From Mycolicibacterium chlorophenolicum (GTDB lineage: Bacteria; Actinomycetota; Actinomycetes; Mycobacteriales; Mycobacteriaceae): a stretch of DNA of 34,390 nt. Positions 6,932-14,453 of this stretch are shown here, one piece after another. Position 1 is the first letter of the stretch. The number at the start of each line of letters is the position of its first letter. The position numbers and the translations under genes were made by a program. The stretch is taken from NCBI RefSeq assembly GCF_001044235.1, contig NZ_JYNL01000069.1, forward strand, positions 89,322 to 123,711. The letters run 5' to 3'. The notes beneath the pieces are model-generated. The model was not told the DNA's origin. It did no database searches and was given only the letters and a program-made list of their open reading frames with translations.

Positions 6932-7609
6932 ATGCGACGAGCGAGCGCCGCGGTGGTGGGAATCTGCGTCCTGGTGACCGGGTGCGGCGACACGATCAGC
7001 AACGCCGAGTCGCCGACGCCGACCAGGACGATGATCCCGCGCCCGCTGATGGAGCGTGAACTCGCCGGTCTGCTGCTGCGCCCCGAGCAGATCTCCGCCA
7101 CGATGGGCGCGCCGATGGCGGTCACCGAGGCGCAGTCCGCGATGTCGGACAACAGCGCGATCATGGCCCCGCCGGAGTGCCTGGCGATCGACGGCGCCGC
7201 CGAAGCCCAGGTGTACGCCAACAGCGGCTTCGGCGCCGAGCGCGACCAGAGTTTCAATGACGGCGACGCGTTCAAGCACTACTCCAAGCAGGCCGTCGTG
7301 ATGTTCCCCTACCTGGAGAAGGCCGCCGAGTTCTTCGACGCGTCGGCCAACCAGTGGCCGGCCTGCCACGAATACACCCACACCCAGAGCGAGTCGCAGT
7401 GGACGGTCGGCGAGATCCGCAACGCCGACCACGTGCTGAGCACCGTCGCGATGCAGCGCGACGCCGCCGCCCCGGGGTGGGGCTGCGGACGGGCGCTGAT
7501 GCAGCGCAACAACATCATCATCGACGTCAACACCTGCAGCGCGAACCCCGCCGACACGGCGGTCAAGATCGCCGACCAGATCGCCGCGAACGTCGCGGCG
7601 ACGTGGTAG
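6932..7609 (+). CDS. Lipoprotein with PknH-like extracellular sensor domain
   Basis: A 225-residue exported lipoprotein. A short signal peptide ends in the lipobox LVTGC (residues 14-18), so Cys18 should be lipidated and the rest held on the outer face of the membrane. Residues about 40-224 resemble the PknH C-terminal sensor domain: four cysteines (83, 145, 185, 202) could form the two disulfides that domain carries, and the GWGCGRAL and YPYLEKAAEFF-like segments are typical. There is no kinase domain, so it is a stand-alone sensor-type protein of unknown ligand. GGAG at 6922-6925 gives a good ribosome-binding site. The tap gene follows after 28 nt. Confidence 0.85.
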   Translation: MRRASAAVVGICVLVTGCGDTISNAESPTPTRTMIPRPLMERELAGLLLRPEQISATMGAPMAVTEAQSAMSDNSAIMAPPECLAIDGAAEAQVYANSGFGAERDQSFNDGDAFKHYSKQAVVMFPYLEKAAEFFDASANQWPACHEYTHTQSESQWTVGEIRNADHVLSTVAMQRDAAAPGWGCGRALMQRNNIIIDVNTCSANPADTAVKIADQIAANVAATW

Positions 7610-7625
7610 CCGCCCCGAGACTTGC

Positions 7626-7631
7626 TACCGT
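7626..7631 (+). promoter_or_regulatory. -10 element for tap
   Basis: TACCGT ends 6 nt before ATG 7638, consistent with an independent leaderless promoter inside the short gap after the lipoprotein gene. Confidence 0.5.
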
Positions 7632-7637
7632 GCGCCC

Positions 7638-8861
7638 ATGAATCGGCGCGGCCCGCTGCTGCTGATCCTGTTCGCCGCGCTGATGGCGGGCGCGGGTAAC
7701 GGCATCTCGATCGTCGCGTTCCCGTGGCTGGTGCTGCAGCGCACCGGATCCGCGCTGGACGCGTCGATCGTCGCGATGGCCGGCACGCTGCCACTGCTCG
7801 CCGCGACACTGATCGCCGGCGCCGCGGTCGACTTCCTCGGCCGGCGCCGGGTGTCGATGATCTCCGACGCGCTGTCGGCGCTGTCGGTGGCCACCGTCCC
7901 GGTGCTGGCCCTGCTGTTCGGCGCGCAGGCCGTCAACGTCGCGGTGCTCGCCGGATTGGCCGCTCTCGGAGCACTTTTCGATCCTGCCGGCATGACGGCC
8001 CGGGAGACGATGCTGCCCGAGGCGGCCGGCCGCGCCGGCTGGACCCTCGATCACGCCAACAGCGTCTACGAGGCCGTGTTCAACCTGGCCTACATCGTGG
8101 GGCCCGGGATCGGCGGTCTGCTCATCGCGACGCTGGGCGGGATCAACACGATGTGGGTGACCGCCGCGGCGTTCGTGTTGTCGATCGCGGCGATCGCGGT
8201 GCTGCGCCTCGAAGGCGCGGGCCGGCCCGACCCGACGGCGATGAGCGACGGGGTGTGGGCGGGCATCGTCGAGGGGTTGCGTTTCGTGTGGCGCAACAAG
8301 GTGCTGCGCACCCTGGCGTTCGTTGACCTGGCCGCGACCGGGCTCTACATGCCGATGGAGAGCGTGCTGTTTCCCAAGTACTTCACCGACCGCAACGAAC
8401 CCGCCCAGCTGGGCTGGGTGCTGATGGCGCTCAGCGTCGGCGGCCTGGTGGGTGCGCTGGGCTACGCGGTGATGTCGAAGTACACCCGCCGGCGCACGGT
8501 GATGCTGACCGCGGTGCTGACCCTGGGCGTGGCGATGACGGTCATCGCGTTCCTGCCGCCGCTGCCGGTGATCCTGGTGCTGTGCGCGGTCGTCGGATTC
8601 GTCTACGGCCCGATCGCGCCGATCTACAACTACGTGATGCAGACCCGGGCGCCGCAGCACCTGCGCGGCCGCGTGGTCGGGGTGATGGGATCGCTGGCAT
8701 ATGCGGCCGGGCCGCTGGGTTTGATCCTGGCCGGGCCGCTCGCCGACGCCGCCGGGCTGCATGCGACGTTCCTGGCGCTGTCGCTGCCGATGCTTGCGCT
8801 CGGGGTGGCTGCGGTGTTCCTGCCGGCGCTGCGCGAACTCGACCGGCCGGCGACGAGCTAG
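7638..8861 (+). CDS. tap: MFS multidrug efflux transporter Tap (Rv1258c-like)
   Basis: A 407-residue inner-membrane protein with about 12 hydrophobic segments. The start (RGPLLLILFAALMAGAGNG) and the segments IVAFPWLVLQRTGSA, VDFLGRRRVSMISDALS, PMESVLFPKYFTDRNEP and QHLRGRVVGVMGSLAYAAG correspond closely, from memory, to the M. tuberculosis Tap pump, which exports tetracycline and aminoglycosides using the proton gradient. FLGRRRVS is the loop 2-3 MFS motif A. The immediate context is a sensor lipoprotein upstream and a convergent methyltransferase downstream with 22 bp between stops. Confidence 0.92.
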   Translation: MNRRGPLLLILFAALMAGAGNGISIVAFPWLVLQRTGSALDASIVAMAGTLPLLAATLIAGAAVDFLGRRRVSMISDALSALSVATVPVLALLFGAQAVNVAVLAGLAALGALFDPAGMTARETMLPEAAGRAGWTLDHANSVYEAVFNLAYIVGPGIGGLLIATLGGINTMWVTAAAFVLSIAAIAVLRLEGAGRPDPTAMSDGVWAGIVEGLRFVWRNKVLRTLAFVDLAATGLYMPMESVLFPKYFTDRNEPAQLGWVLMALSVGGLVGALGYAVMSKYTRRRTVMLTAVLTLGVAMTVIAFLPPLPVILVLCAVVGFVYGPIAPIYNYVMQTRAPQHLRGRVVGVMGSLAYAAGPLGLILAGPLADAAGLHATFLALSLPMLALGVAAVFLPALRELDRPATS

Positions 8862-8883
8862 CGGCGAGCGCGGACCGGTGGCG

Positions 8884-9927
8884 TCACGCCGCGCGTTGCG
8901 CTGCCGCGAACAGGTTGATCCCCGTGGCCTCGCGCTGCACCTCGACGGGCGTATCCCCGAACGCCGACTGCGCGAACAGGCCTTCGAGGTCGGCGGGCGA
9001 CCGATGGATGAGGCGCCAATCCAGCAGATGGTCCATGAACGCCCTGTCCGGATTGTCGACATCGAAGTTGCCAACGACAGCGGTTCCACCCGGGCGCAGA
9101 ACCCCGTGAATCCAGGTGAGCAGCCGCACGACGAGACCGTCGGACAGGTAGTCGATGAGGCCGATCGAATACACGAGATCCTGATCGGCCAACCCGAGTG
9201 TGTTGTGCCCGAGGGCCAGTTTGACGACATTGGCCTGGACGAGCGAAACCCGTTCCGTCACATCGAGGCTGCGCGCGATGGCCCCGGCGTAGGTCAACGC
9301 CTGATCGTCGATGTCCAGGCAGGTGGCGACGATGTCCGGGTGCTCCGGTTCGCCGAGGACATCGAAGATCTCCCGGGCCGGCCCACAGGCCAGGCTCGTG
9401 ATCGCGGTCGGCGCGCCCGGCCGGGTCCGCGCGGTGTCGACGATGATGTCGCGCAACAACCCTCGTCGGTTCTTGACCGCACATGAGGCCGCGATACCGA
9501 GAAACCACCGGTCGACGTACGGGCCGAGCCTGCGTACGCCCTGCGGTTGGTCGTCGTACACCATCTGCAAGGTCAGGAAGTCACCGGCGTACCCGCGGGG
9601 CTTGGTGTAGGAGCGGTCGACCAGCGCGCTGAGGCTGAGGTACGGGTAGGTCTCGCCGTGCACGAAAGCGCCGATGTCGTCGACGGCAGGGTCACCGGCC
9701 CGCAGGTGCGTGCGGACCTGCTCCGACAAGGCATCGCAGGCGGCGCTGACGCGGGCCTGCACCTGCTCACCGGTTGCCCGGCCGGAGATGATCAGTTTGT
9801 CCGCGGCCAGCATCGCCGCCTTGAACTCCGCGGTGGCCAAGGCCACGGGACGAGGAATTCCCTTGTTGGAAAGGAGAATTGACGCGTCGGCACGACCGTT
9901 GCGGGGGGCGTCGTCGATGAGGGTCAT
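8884..9927 (-). CDS. Class I SAM-dependent methyltransferase with KPRGYAGDF N-terminal motif
   Basis: A 347-residue cytoplasmic enzyme. Residues 1-165 are a helical domain of unknown role containing SYTKPRGYAGDF at 106-117. Residues about 172-345 form a Rossmann-like methyltransferase: SAM motif I at 178-186 (SLACGPARE), the acidic loop Asp205-Asp207-Asp208 (LDIDD), and LVYSIGLIDYL at 251-261. The GYAGDF-containing family includes proteins annotated for 3-hydroxy fatty acid methyl ester synthesis, but the substrate here is not determined. The ATG 9927 start has a strong AGGAG 5 nt upstream (9933-9937). Its leader contains competing hairpins (9961-10005), suggesting control at the RNA level. 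Divergent from the lactate permease gene. Confidence 0.88.
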   Translation of the reverse strand: MTLIDDAPRNGRADASILLSNKGIPRPVALATAEFKAAMLAADKLIISGRATGEQVQARVSAACDALSEQVRTHLRAGDPAVDDIGAFVHGETYPYLSLSALVDRSYTKPRGYAGDFLTLQMVYDDQPQGVRRLGPYVDRWFLGIAASCAVKNRRGLLRDIIVDTARTRPGAPTAITSLACGPAREIFDVLGEPEHPDIVATCLDIDDQALTYAGAIARSLDVTERVSLVQANVVKLALGHNTLGLADQDLVYSIGLIDYLSDGLVVRLLTWIHGVLRPGGTAVVGNFDVDNPDRAFMDHLLDWRLIHRSPADLEGLFAQSAFGDTPVEVQREATGINLFAAAQRAA

Positions 9928-9960
9928 CGCGTCTCCTCGGAGGCGGATCGGAGGTACGGC

Positions 9961-10005
9961 CGGAGCCCGCGGCGTGTCCGCGGTCAGGTAAATCCTCGGG
10001 CTCCG
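9961..10005 (-). promoter_or_regulatory. Structured 5' leader of the methyltransferase gene, competing hairpins
   Basis: CGGAGCCCG at 9961-9969 and CGGGCTCCG at 9997-10005 form a perfect 9-bp stem. Inside, CCGCGG at 9967-9972 pairs perfectly with CCGCGG at 9978-9983 around a 5-nt loop. The two stems share bases 9967-9969 and so cannot both form fully. On the mRNA two CCTCC copies (9939-9943 and 9950-9954) lie between this structure and the AGGAG Shine-Dalgarno, able to mask it. The layout is that of a switchable leader; no known riboswitch class is recognised. Confidence 0.5.
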
Positions 10006-10058
10006 TCGCGGCCCCGCCCTCAGTAATGCAGTACGTAACTTTCCGCAGCGCCGACAGT

Positions 10059-10078
10059 GGTCGGTTAGATCACCGACC
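10059..10078. promoter_or_regulatory. Candidate operator between methyltransferase and lctP
   Basis: GGTCGGT-TAGATC-ACCGACC is a perfect inverted repeat with 7-bp arms and a 6-bp spacer, in the divergent 203-bp region. The form suits a dimeric repressor such as a GntR/FadR-type lactate regulator, but no regulator gene adjoins it. Confidence 0.5.
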
Positions 10079-10100
10079 TGCTGGGTAGCCCTCGATGAAA

Positions 10101-10116
10101 TGTGATCAGCGCCACA
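10101..10116. promoter_or_regulatory. CRP-like site upstream of lctP
   Basis: TGTGA-TCAGCG-CCACA matches the mycobacterial cAMP receptor consensus TGTGA-N6-TCACA at 9 of 10 positions. It ends 14 nt before the GTG start, so binding there would probably repress or act on a nearby start site. Confidence 0.5.
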
Positions 10117-10130
10117 AATCGAGGTCAGCC

Positions 10131-11786
10131 GTGTACCAGCAAGTTCTCGATCCGGTCGGGGGATCGCTCGCACTGAGCGCCGCGGTGGCAGCCGTGCCCC
10201 TGCTGCTGTTGTTCGTCCTGCTCGGGGCGGTGAAGATGACGGCCTGGGTGGCGTCGCTGATCTCGCTGGCCGTCAGCATCGTGATCGCCGTGGCCGTGTA
10301 CGGCATGCCGGTCGGCCAGACCCTGCTGGCCGGCACGGAAGGCGCCGCGTTCGGCTTCTTCCCGATCCTGTGGATCGTCATCAACGCCATCTGGGTGTAT
10401 CAGATGACCGTCGAGACGGGACATTTCGACGTCCTGCGGCGGTCGTTCAGTTCCGTCAGCGACGATCAGCGCATCCAGGCGGTCATCATCGCGTTCTCCT
10501 TCGGCGCGCTGCTCGAGGCCCTCGCGGGCTTCGGCACTCCGGTGGCGGTGACGTCGGTGATGTTGATGGCGCTCGGATTCCGGCCGATCAAGGCGGCGGT
10601 GCTCGCGCTGGTCGCCAACACGGCTCCGGTGGCGTTCGGGGCGATGGCCACCCCGATCATCACGCTGGGCCGGGTCACCGAGCTGCCCGCCGACACCCTC
10701 GGCGCGATGGTCGGCAGGCAGACCCCGATCCTCGCGCTGTTCGTACCGCTGGTCCTGGTGCTGATCGTCGACGGCCGCCGCGGTGTGCGCGACACCTGGC
10801 CCGCGGCACTGATCTGCGGCGTGGTCTTCGCGATCGCGCAGTACGCGACGTCGAACTTCCTGTCCGTACCGCTGGCCGACGTGGTGGCGTCTCTGCTGTC
10901 GGCGGCCGCGGTGGTCGCGCTGGTCCGGGTCTGGCAGCCGCGGCGATCGCCGGAAACGCACCCCGCGGTCGTGGCCGGCGGCGCGGCCGACGAACCGACA
11001 CCGGAGTTCGCCGCACGCGCCGGCCGCGTCGCGCACGAGGAGCCCGATGCGCGGGCCGATGTGGTCCGCGCCTACGCGCCCTACGGCATCATCATCGCGG
11101 TCTTCGTGGTGTGTCAGATCCCCGCGGTCAAGCACCTGCTCGATGGTGCGACGTTCGCGTTCACCTGGCCGGGCCTGAACGTCGTCGACGCCGACGGCGA
11201 CCCGTCCTCGCTGACCAAGTTCACCCTCAACCTGCTCACCACCCCCGGCACACAGATGCTCGTCGCCGGTGTCCTCACCATGGTGGCGCTGCGACTCTCG
11301 GTGCCGCGCGCAGTCAAGGCCTACGGGGCCACGCTGCATCAGCTCCGCTGGGCGATCGTCACCGTGATGGCCGTTCTCGCACTGGCTTTCGTGATGAACC
11401 TGTCGGGTCAGACGATCACGCTCGGCACTTGGATGGCGGGTGCGGGCGGTGCGTTCGCCGTGCTGTCCCCCATCCTGGGGTGGCTCGGCGTCGCGGTCAC
11501 GGGCTCCGACACGTCGGCGAACTCGCTGTTCGGCGCGCTGCAGGTGACCGCGGCCCACCAGGCGGGGCTCTCCGAGCTGCTGATGGCCGCGTCGAACAGC
11601 TCCGGCGGGGTGCTCGGCAAGATGATCTCCCCGCAGAACCTCGCGATCGCCGCCGCCGCGGTCGGACTGAACGGCAAGGAGGGCGACATCTTCCGTCGCG
11701 TGGTGCTGTGGAGCCTGGGCTTCCTGGCGCTGATGTGCATCCTGTCCGGACTGCAGGCCTCCGTGCTGTCGTGGATGGTCCCGTGA
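10131..11786 (+). CDS. lctP: L-lactate/glycolate permease, LctP family
   Basis: A 551-residue membrane protein with about 12-14 hydrophobic segments, the normal length for LctP/LldP permeases, which import lactate or glycolate with protons. Family signatures include FGALLEALAGFGTPVAVTS, NTAPVAFGAMATPI, and the C-terminal VTGSDTSANSLFGALQ and NSSGGVLGKMISPQN. The GTG at 10131 matches where family members start (YQQVLDPVGGSLALS); an upstream ATG at 10095 would run through the CRP-like site. An FAD-dependent 2-hydroxyacid dehydrogenase gene follows 18 nt later, making an uptake-and-oxidation operon. Regulation by cAMP-CRP and by a repressor at 10059-10078 is suggested. Confidence 0.93.
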   Translation: MYQQVLDPVGGSLALSAAVAAVPLLLLFVLLGAVKMTAWVASLISLAVSIVIAVAVYGMPVGQTLLAGTEGAAFGFFPILWIVINAIWVYQMTVETGHFDVLRRSFSSVSDDQRIQAVIIAFSFGALLEALAGFGTPVAVTSVMLMALGFRPIKAAVLALVANTAPVAFGAMATPIITLGRVTELPADTLGAMVGRQTPILALFVPLVLVLIVDGRRGVRDTWPAALICGVVFAIAQYATSNFLSVPLADVVASLLSAAAVVALVRVWQPRRSPETHPAVVAGGAADEPTPEFAARAGRVAHEEPDARADVVRAYAPYGIIIAVFVVCQIPAVKHLLDGATFAFTWPGLNVVDADGDPSSLTKFTLNLLTTPGTQMLVAGVLTMVALRLSVPRAVKAYGATLHQLRWAIVTVMAVLALAFVMNLSGQTITLGTWMAGAGGAFAVLSPILGWLGVAVTGSDTSANSLFGALQVTAAHQAGLSELLMAASNSSGGVLGKMISPQNLAIAAAAVGLNGKEGDIFRRVVLWSLGFLALMCILSGLQASVLSWMVP

Positions 11787-11804
11787 CTCTTCTAGCATCG
11801 ACAG

Positions 11805-13172
11805 GTGGTCTCCGACGTGCTCGCTGAACTGATCTCCGCTCTTCCCGACGGCACCGTCGTCACCGATCCCGACATCCTCGAGTCCTACCGGCACGATCGC
11901 GCGGCCGATCCCGGCGCCGGCACCCCGATGGCCGTCGTCCGTCCGCGCCGCACCGAGGAGGTCCAGGCGGTGCTGCGGTGGGCCAGCGCGCACCGCGTCG
12001 CCGTCGTCCCGCGCGGCATGGGCACCGGACTGTCCGGCGGGGCCACCGCACTGAACGGCGGAATCGTGCTGTCCACCGAGAAGATGCGCGACATCTCCGT
12101 CGACCCCGTCACCCGCACCGCCGTCGCGCAGCCCGGGCTGCTGAACGCCGAGGTGAAGAAGGCGGTCGCCGAGTACGGGCTCTGGTATCCGCCGGACCCG
12201 TCGTCCTACGAGATCTGCAGCATCGGCGGCAACGTCGCCACCAACGCGGGCGGGCTGTGCTGCGTCAAGTACGGCGTCACCACCGATTACGTGCTGGGCA
12301 TGCAGGTGGTACTGGCCGACGGCACCGCGGTGCGCCTGGGCGGCCCCCGTTTGAAAGACGTTGCGGGACTGTCGTTGACGAAGTTGTTCGTCGGCAGTGA
12401 GGGCACGCTCGGGGTGGTCACCGAGGTCACGTTGAAGCTGCTGCCCGCCCAGCACGGCGCGTGCACGGTGGTCGCGACGTTCGACTCCGTCGAGGCCGCC
12501 GCGAACGCCGTGGTGACGATCACCGGCAAGATCCGGCCCTCGATGCTGGAGTTCATGGACGCCGCGGCCATCAACGCGGTGGAGGACAAACTGCGGATGG
12601 GTCTGGACCGCGACGCCGCGGCGATGATGGTCGCCGCCAGCGACGACCGCGGCCCGGCGGGGGCGCGGGACGCCGAGTACATGGCCGAGGTGTTCACCGA
12701 GCACGGCGCCAAGGAGGTGTTCTCGACCTCGGATCCCGAGGAGGGTGAGGCCTTCGTCGCGGCGCGGCGCTTCGCGATCCCCGCGGTGGAGGCGCGGGGC
12801 TCGCTGCTGCTCGAGGACGTCGGTGTGCCGCTGCCCGCGCTGGCCGAACTGGTGGCCGGCGTCGAGAAGATCGCCGCCAACCACAACCTGCTGATCTCGG
12901 TGATCGCGCACGCGGGCGACGGCAACACCCACCCGTTGATCGTGTTCGACCCCGCCGACGCGGACATGGAGAAGCGCGCCCAGCAGGCGTTCGGGGAGAT
13001 CATGGACCTCGCCGTCGGGCTGGGCGGCACGATCACCGGCGAGCACGGTGTCGGCCGGCTCAAGCGACCGTGGCTCGCCGGCCAGCTCGGCCCCGAGGTG
13101 ATGGAGCTCAACCGGCGGATCAAGGCGGCGCTCGATCCCGACGGCATCCTGAACCCGGGTGCGGCCATCTGA
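11805..13172 (+). CDS. FAD-binding 2-hydroxyacid oxidase, GlcD/D-lactate dehydrogenase type (Rv1257c-like)
   Basis: A 455-residue flavoprotein of the vanillyl-alcohol-oxidase fold. The FAD-binding half includes VPRGMGTGLSGGATAL, GGNVATNAGGLCCVKYG and LFVGSEGTLGVVTEV; the C-terminal half has the metal-site motif HAGDGNTHP (His369, His376) and TGEHGVGRLKR. This is the GlcD-type arrangement for oxidising D-lactate or glycolate to pyruvate or glyoxylate. Its position 18 nt after the lctP permease supports that substrate class. It may work alone, since no GlcE or GlcF partner is present here. The choice between D-lactate and glycolate cannot be made from sequence. Confidence 0.9.
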   Translation: MVSDVLAELISALPDGTVVTDPDILESYRHDRAADPGAGTPMAVVRPRRTEEVQAVLRWASAHRVAVVPRGMGTGLSGGATALNGGIVLSTEKMRDISVDPVTRTAVAQPGLLNAEVKKAVAEYGLWYPPDPSSYEICSIGGNVATNAGGLCCVKYGVTTDYVLGMQVVLADGTAVRLGGPRLKDVAGLSLTKLFVGSEGTLGVVTEVTLKLLPAQHGACTVVATFDSVEAAANAVVTITGKIRPSMLEFMDAAAINAVEDKLRMGLDRDAAAMMVAASDDRGPAGARDAEYMAEVFTEHGAKEVFSTSDPEEGEAFVAARRFAIPAVEARGSLLLEDVGVPLPALAELVAGVEKIAANHNLLISVIAHAGDGNTHPLIVFDPADADMEKRAQQAFGEIMDLAVGLGGTITGEHGVGRLKRPWLAGQLGPEVMELNRRIKAALDPDGILNPGAAI

Positions 13173-13175
13173 CCC

Positions 13176-13205
13176 TTGACACAGATGCGGTACCTGTCGT
13201 ACCCA
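13176..13205 (+). promoter_or_regulatory. Candidate cyp130 promoter
   Basis: A consensus -35 TTGACA (13176-13181) is followed after 18 bp by TACCCA (13200-13205), a weak -10 that would start transcription at or next to ATG 13212. The 30-bp element sits just after the stop of the flavoenzyme gene. Confidence 0.5.
13189..13203. promoter_or_regulatory. Candidate TetR operator in the cyp130 promoter
   Basis: GGTAC-CTGTC-GTACC is a perfect inverted repeat with 5-bp arms and a 5-bp spacer. It lies between the -35 and -10 hexamers, where a bound repressor would block polymerase. The TetR gene at the end of the operon is the natural candidate. Confidence 0.55.
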
Positions 13206-13211
13206 TAAGAC

Positions 13212-14453
13212 ATGACCGCGATTCTGTCTCAGGGTTCGCCCGCGCGCTTCCAGCTGGCCTCCGCGGCCACCTGGCCGGCGCCCTGGGACATGTACCGCGC
13301 GCTGCGCGACCACGATCCGGTGCATCACGTCGTACCCGAGGACAGGCCTGACCACGATTACTACGTGCTGTCCCGGCACGCCGACATCTGGGCCGGCGCG
13401 CGGGACCACCAGACCTTCTCGTCGGCGCAGGGCCTGACGGTCAACTACGGGGAACTCGAGATGATCGGGATGGCCGACAACCCGCCGATGGTCATGCAGG
13501 ACCCGCCCGTGCACACCGAGTTCCGCAAGCTGGTGTCACGGGGTTTCACACCCCGTCAGGTCGAGGCGGTCGAGCCCAAAGTCCGTGAGTTCGTCGTCGA
13601 GCGCATCGAGAGGTTGCGCGCCCACGGCGGCGGGGACATCGTCGCCGAGTTGTTCAAGCCGCTGCCGTCGATGGTCGTCGCGCACTACCTCGGCGTGCCC
13701 GAAGCCGATCGTGGGAAGTTCGACGGCTGGACCGAGGCGATCGTCGCCGCCAACACGACCGAGGGCGGGGTCGCCGGGGCCCTGGACAGCCTCGGCGACG
13801 CGCTCGGCGAGATGATGACCTACTTCACCGCGCTGATCGAACGGCGGCGCACCGATCCGGCCGACGACACCGTCTCGCACCTGGTGGCCGCGGGCGTCGG
13901 CGCCGACGGCGATATCGCCGGTGTGCTGTCGATCCTCGCGTTCACGTTCACCATGGTCACCGGCGGCAACGACACCACCACCGGCATGCTCGGCGGCTCG
14001 ATGCAACTGCTGCACCAGCGGCCCGATCAGCGCCGGCTGCTCACCGCCGATCCGGGCCTGATCCCCGATGCCGTCGACGAGTTCCTGCGGCTCACCTCGC
14101 CGGTACAGGGCCTCGCGCGCACGGCCACCCGCGACGTCACGATCGGCGAGCGCACCATCCCCGAGGGTCGCAAGGTGCTCTTCCTCTACGGCTCGGCCAA
14201 CCGCGACGAACGCGAATACGGCCCGGAAGCAGACGAACTCGACGTCACCCGGCACCCCCGCAACATCCTCACGTTCAGCCACGGCGCGCACTTCTGCCTC
14301 GGCTCGGCGGCCGCGCGGATGCAGTCACGAGTGGCGCTGCACGAACTGCTCACCCGCATCCCGGATTTCGAGGTCGACGAGGCCGGAATCGTCTGGGCCG
14401 GCGGCAGTTACGTGCGCCGCCCGCTGTCGGTGCCGTTCACGGTGACGAGCTGA
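13212..14453 (+). CDS. cyp130: Cytochrome P450, CYP130 type (Rv1256c-like)
   Basis: A 413-residue soluble haem monooxygenase. The haem-binding loop is FSHGAHFCLGSA with axial Cys362; the I-helix oxygen-activation segment is TMVTGGNDTTTGM; the K-helix ExxR-type segment is EFLRLTSP. Much of the protein (for example ARDHQTFSSAQGLTVNYGE and MVMQDPPVHTEFRKLVSRGF) agrees closely, from memory, with M. tuberculosis CYP130. It needs a ferredoxin and reductase not encoded here. The natural substrate is not established. It is followed by a TetR gene with a TGATG overlap of stop and start, and its promoter carries a palindrome likely bound by that TetR. Confidence 0.94.
   Translation: MTAILSQGSPARFQLASAATWPAPWDMYRALRDHDPVHHVVPEDRPDHDYYVLSRHADIWAGARDHQTFSSAQGLTVNYGELEMIGMADNPPMVMQDPPVHTEFRKLVSRGFTPRQVEAVEPKVREFVVERIERLRAHGGGDIVAELFKPLPSMVVAHYLGVPEADRGKFDGWTEAIVAANTTEGGVAGALDSLGDALGEMMTYFTALIERRRTDPADDTVSHLVAAGVGADGDIAGVLSILAFTFTMVTGGNDTTTGMLGGSMQLLHQRPDQRRLLTADPGLIPDAVDEFLRLTSPVQGLARTATRDVTIGERTIPEGRKVLFLYGSANRDEREYGPEADELDVTRHPRNILTFSHGAHFCLGSAAARMQSRVALHELLTRIPDFEVDEAGIVWAGGSYVRRPLSVPFTVTS

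Noticed and set aside
10125..13514. A 1129-codon minus-strand open frame opposite lctP and the flavoenzyme
   Set aside because: It spans several real genes and their regulatory gaps and encodes repetitive His/Arg/Gln-rich sequence; a codon-bias shadow.
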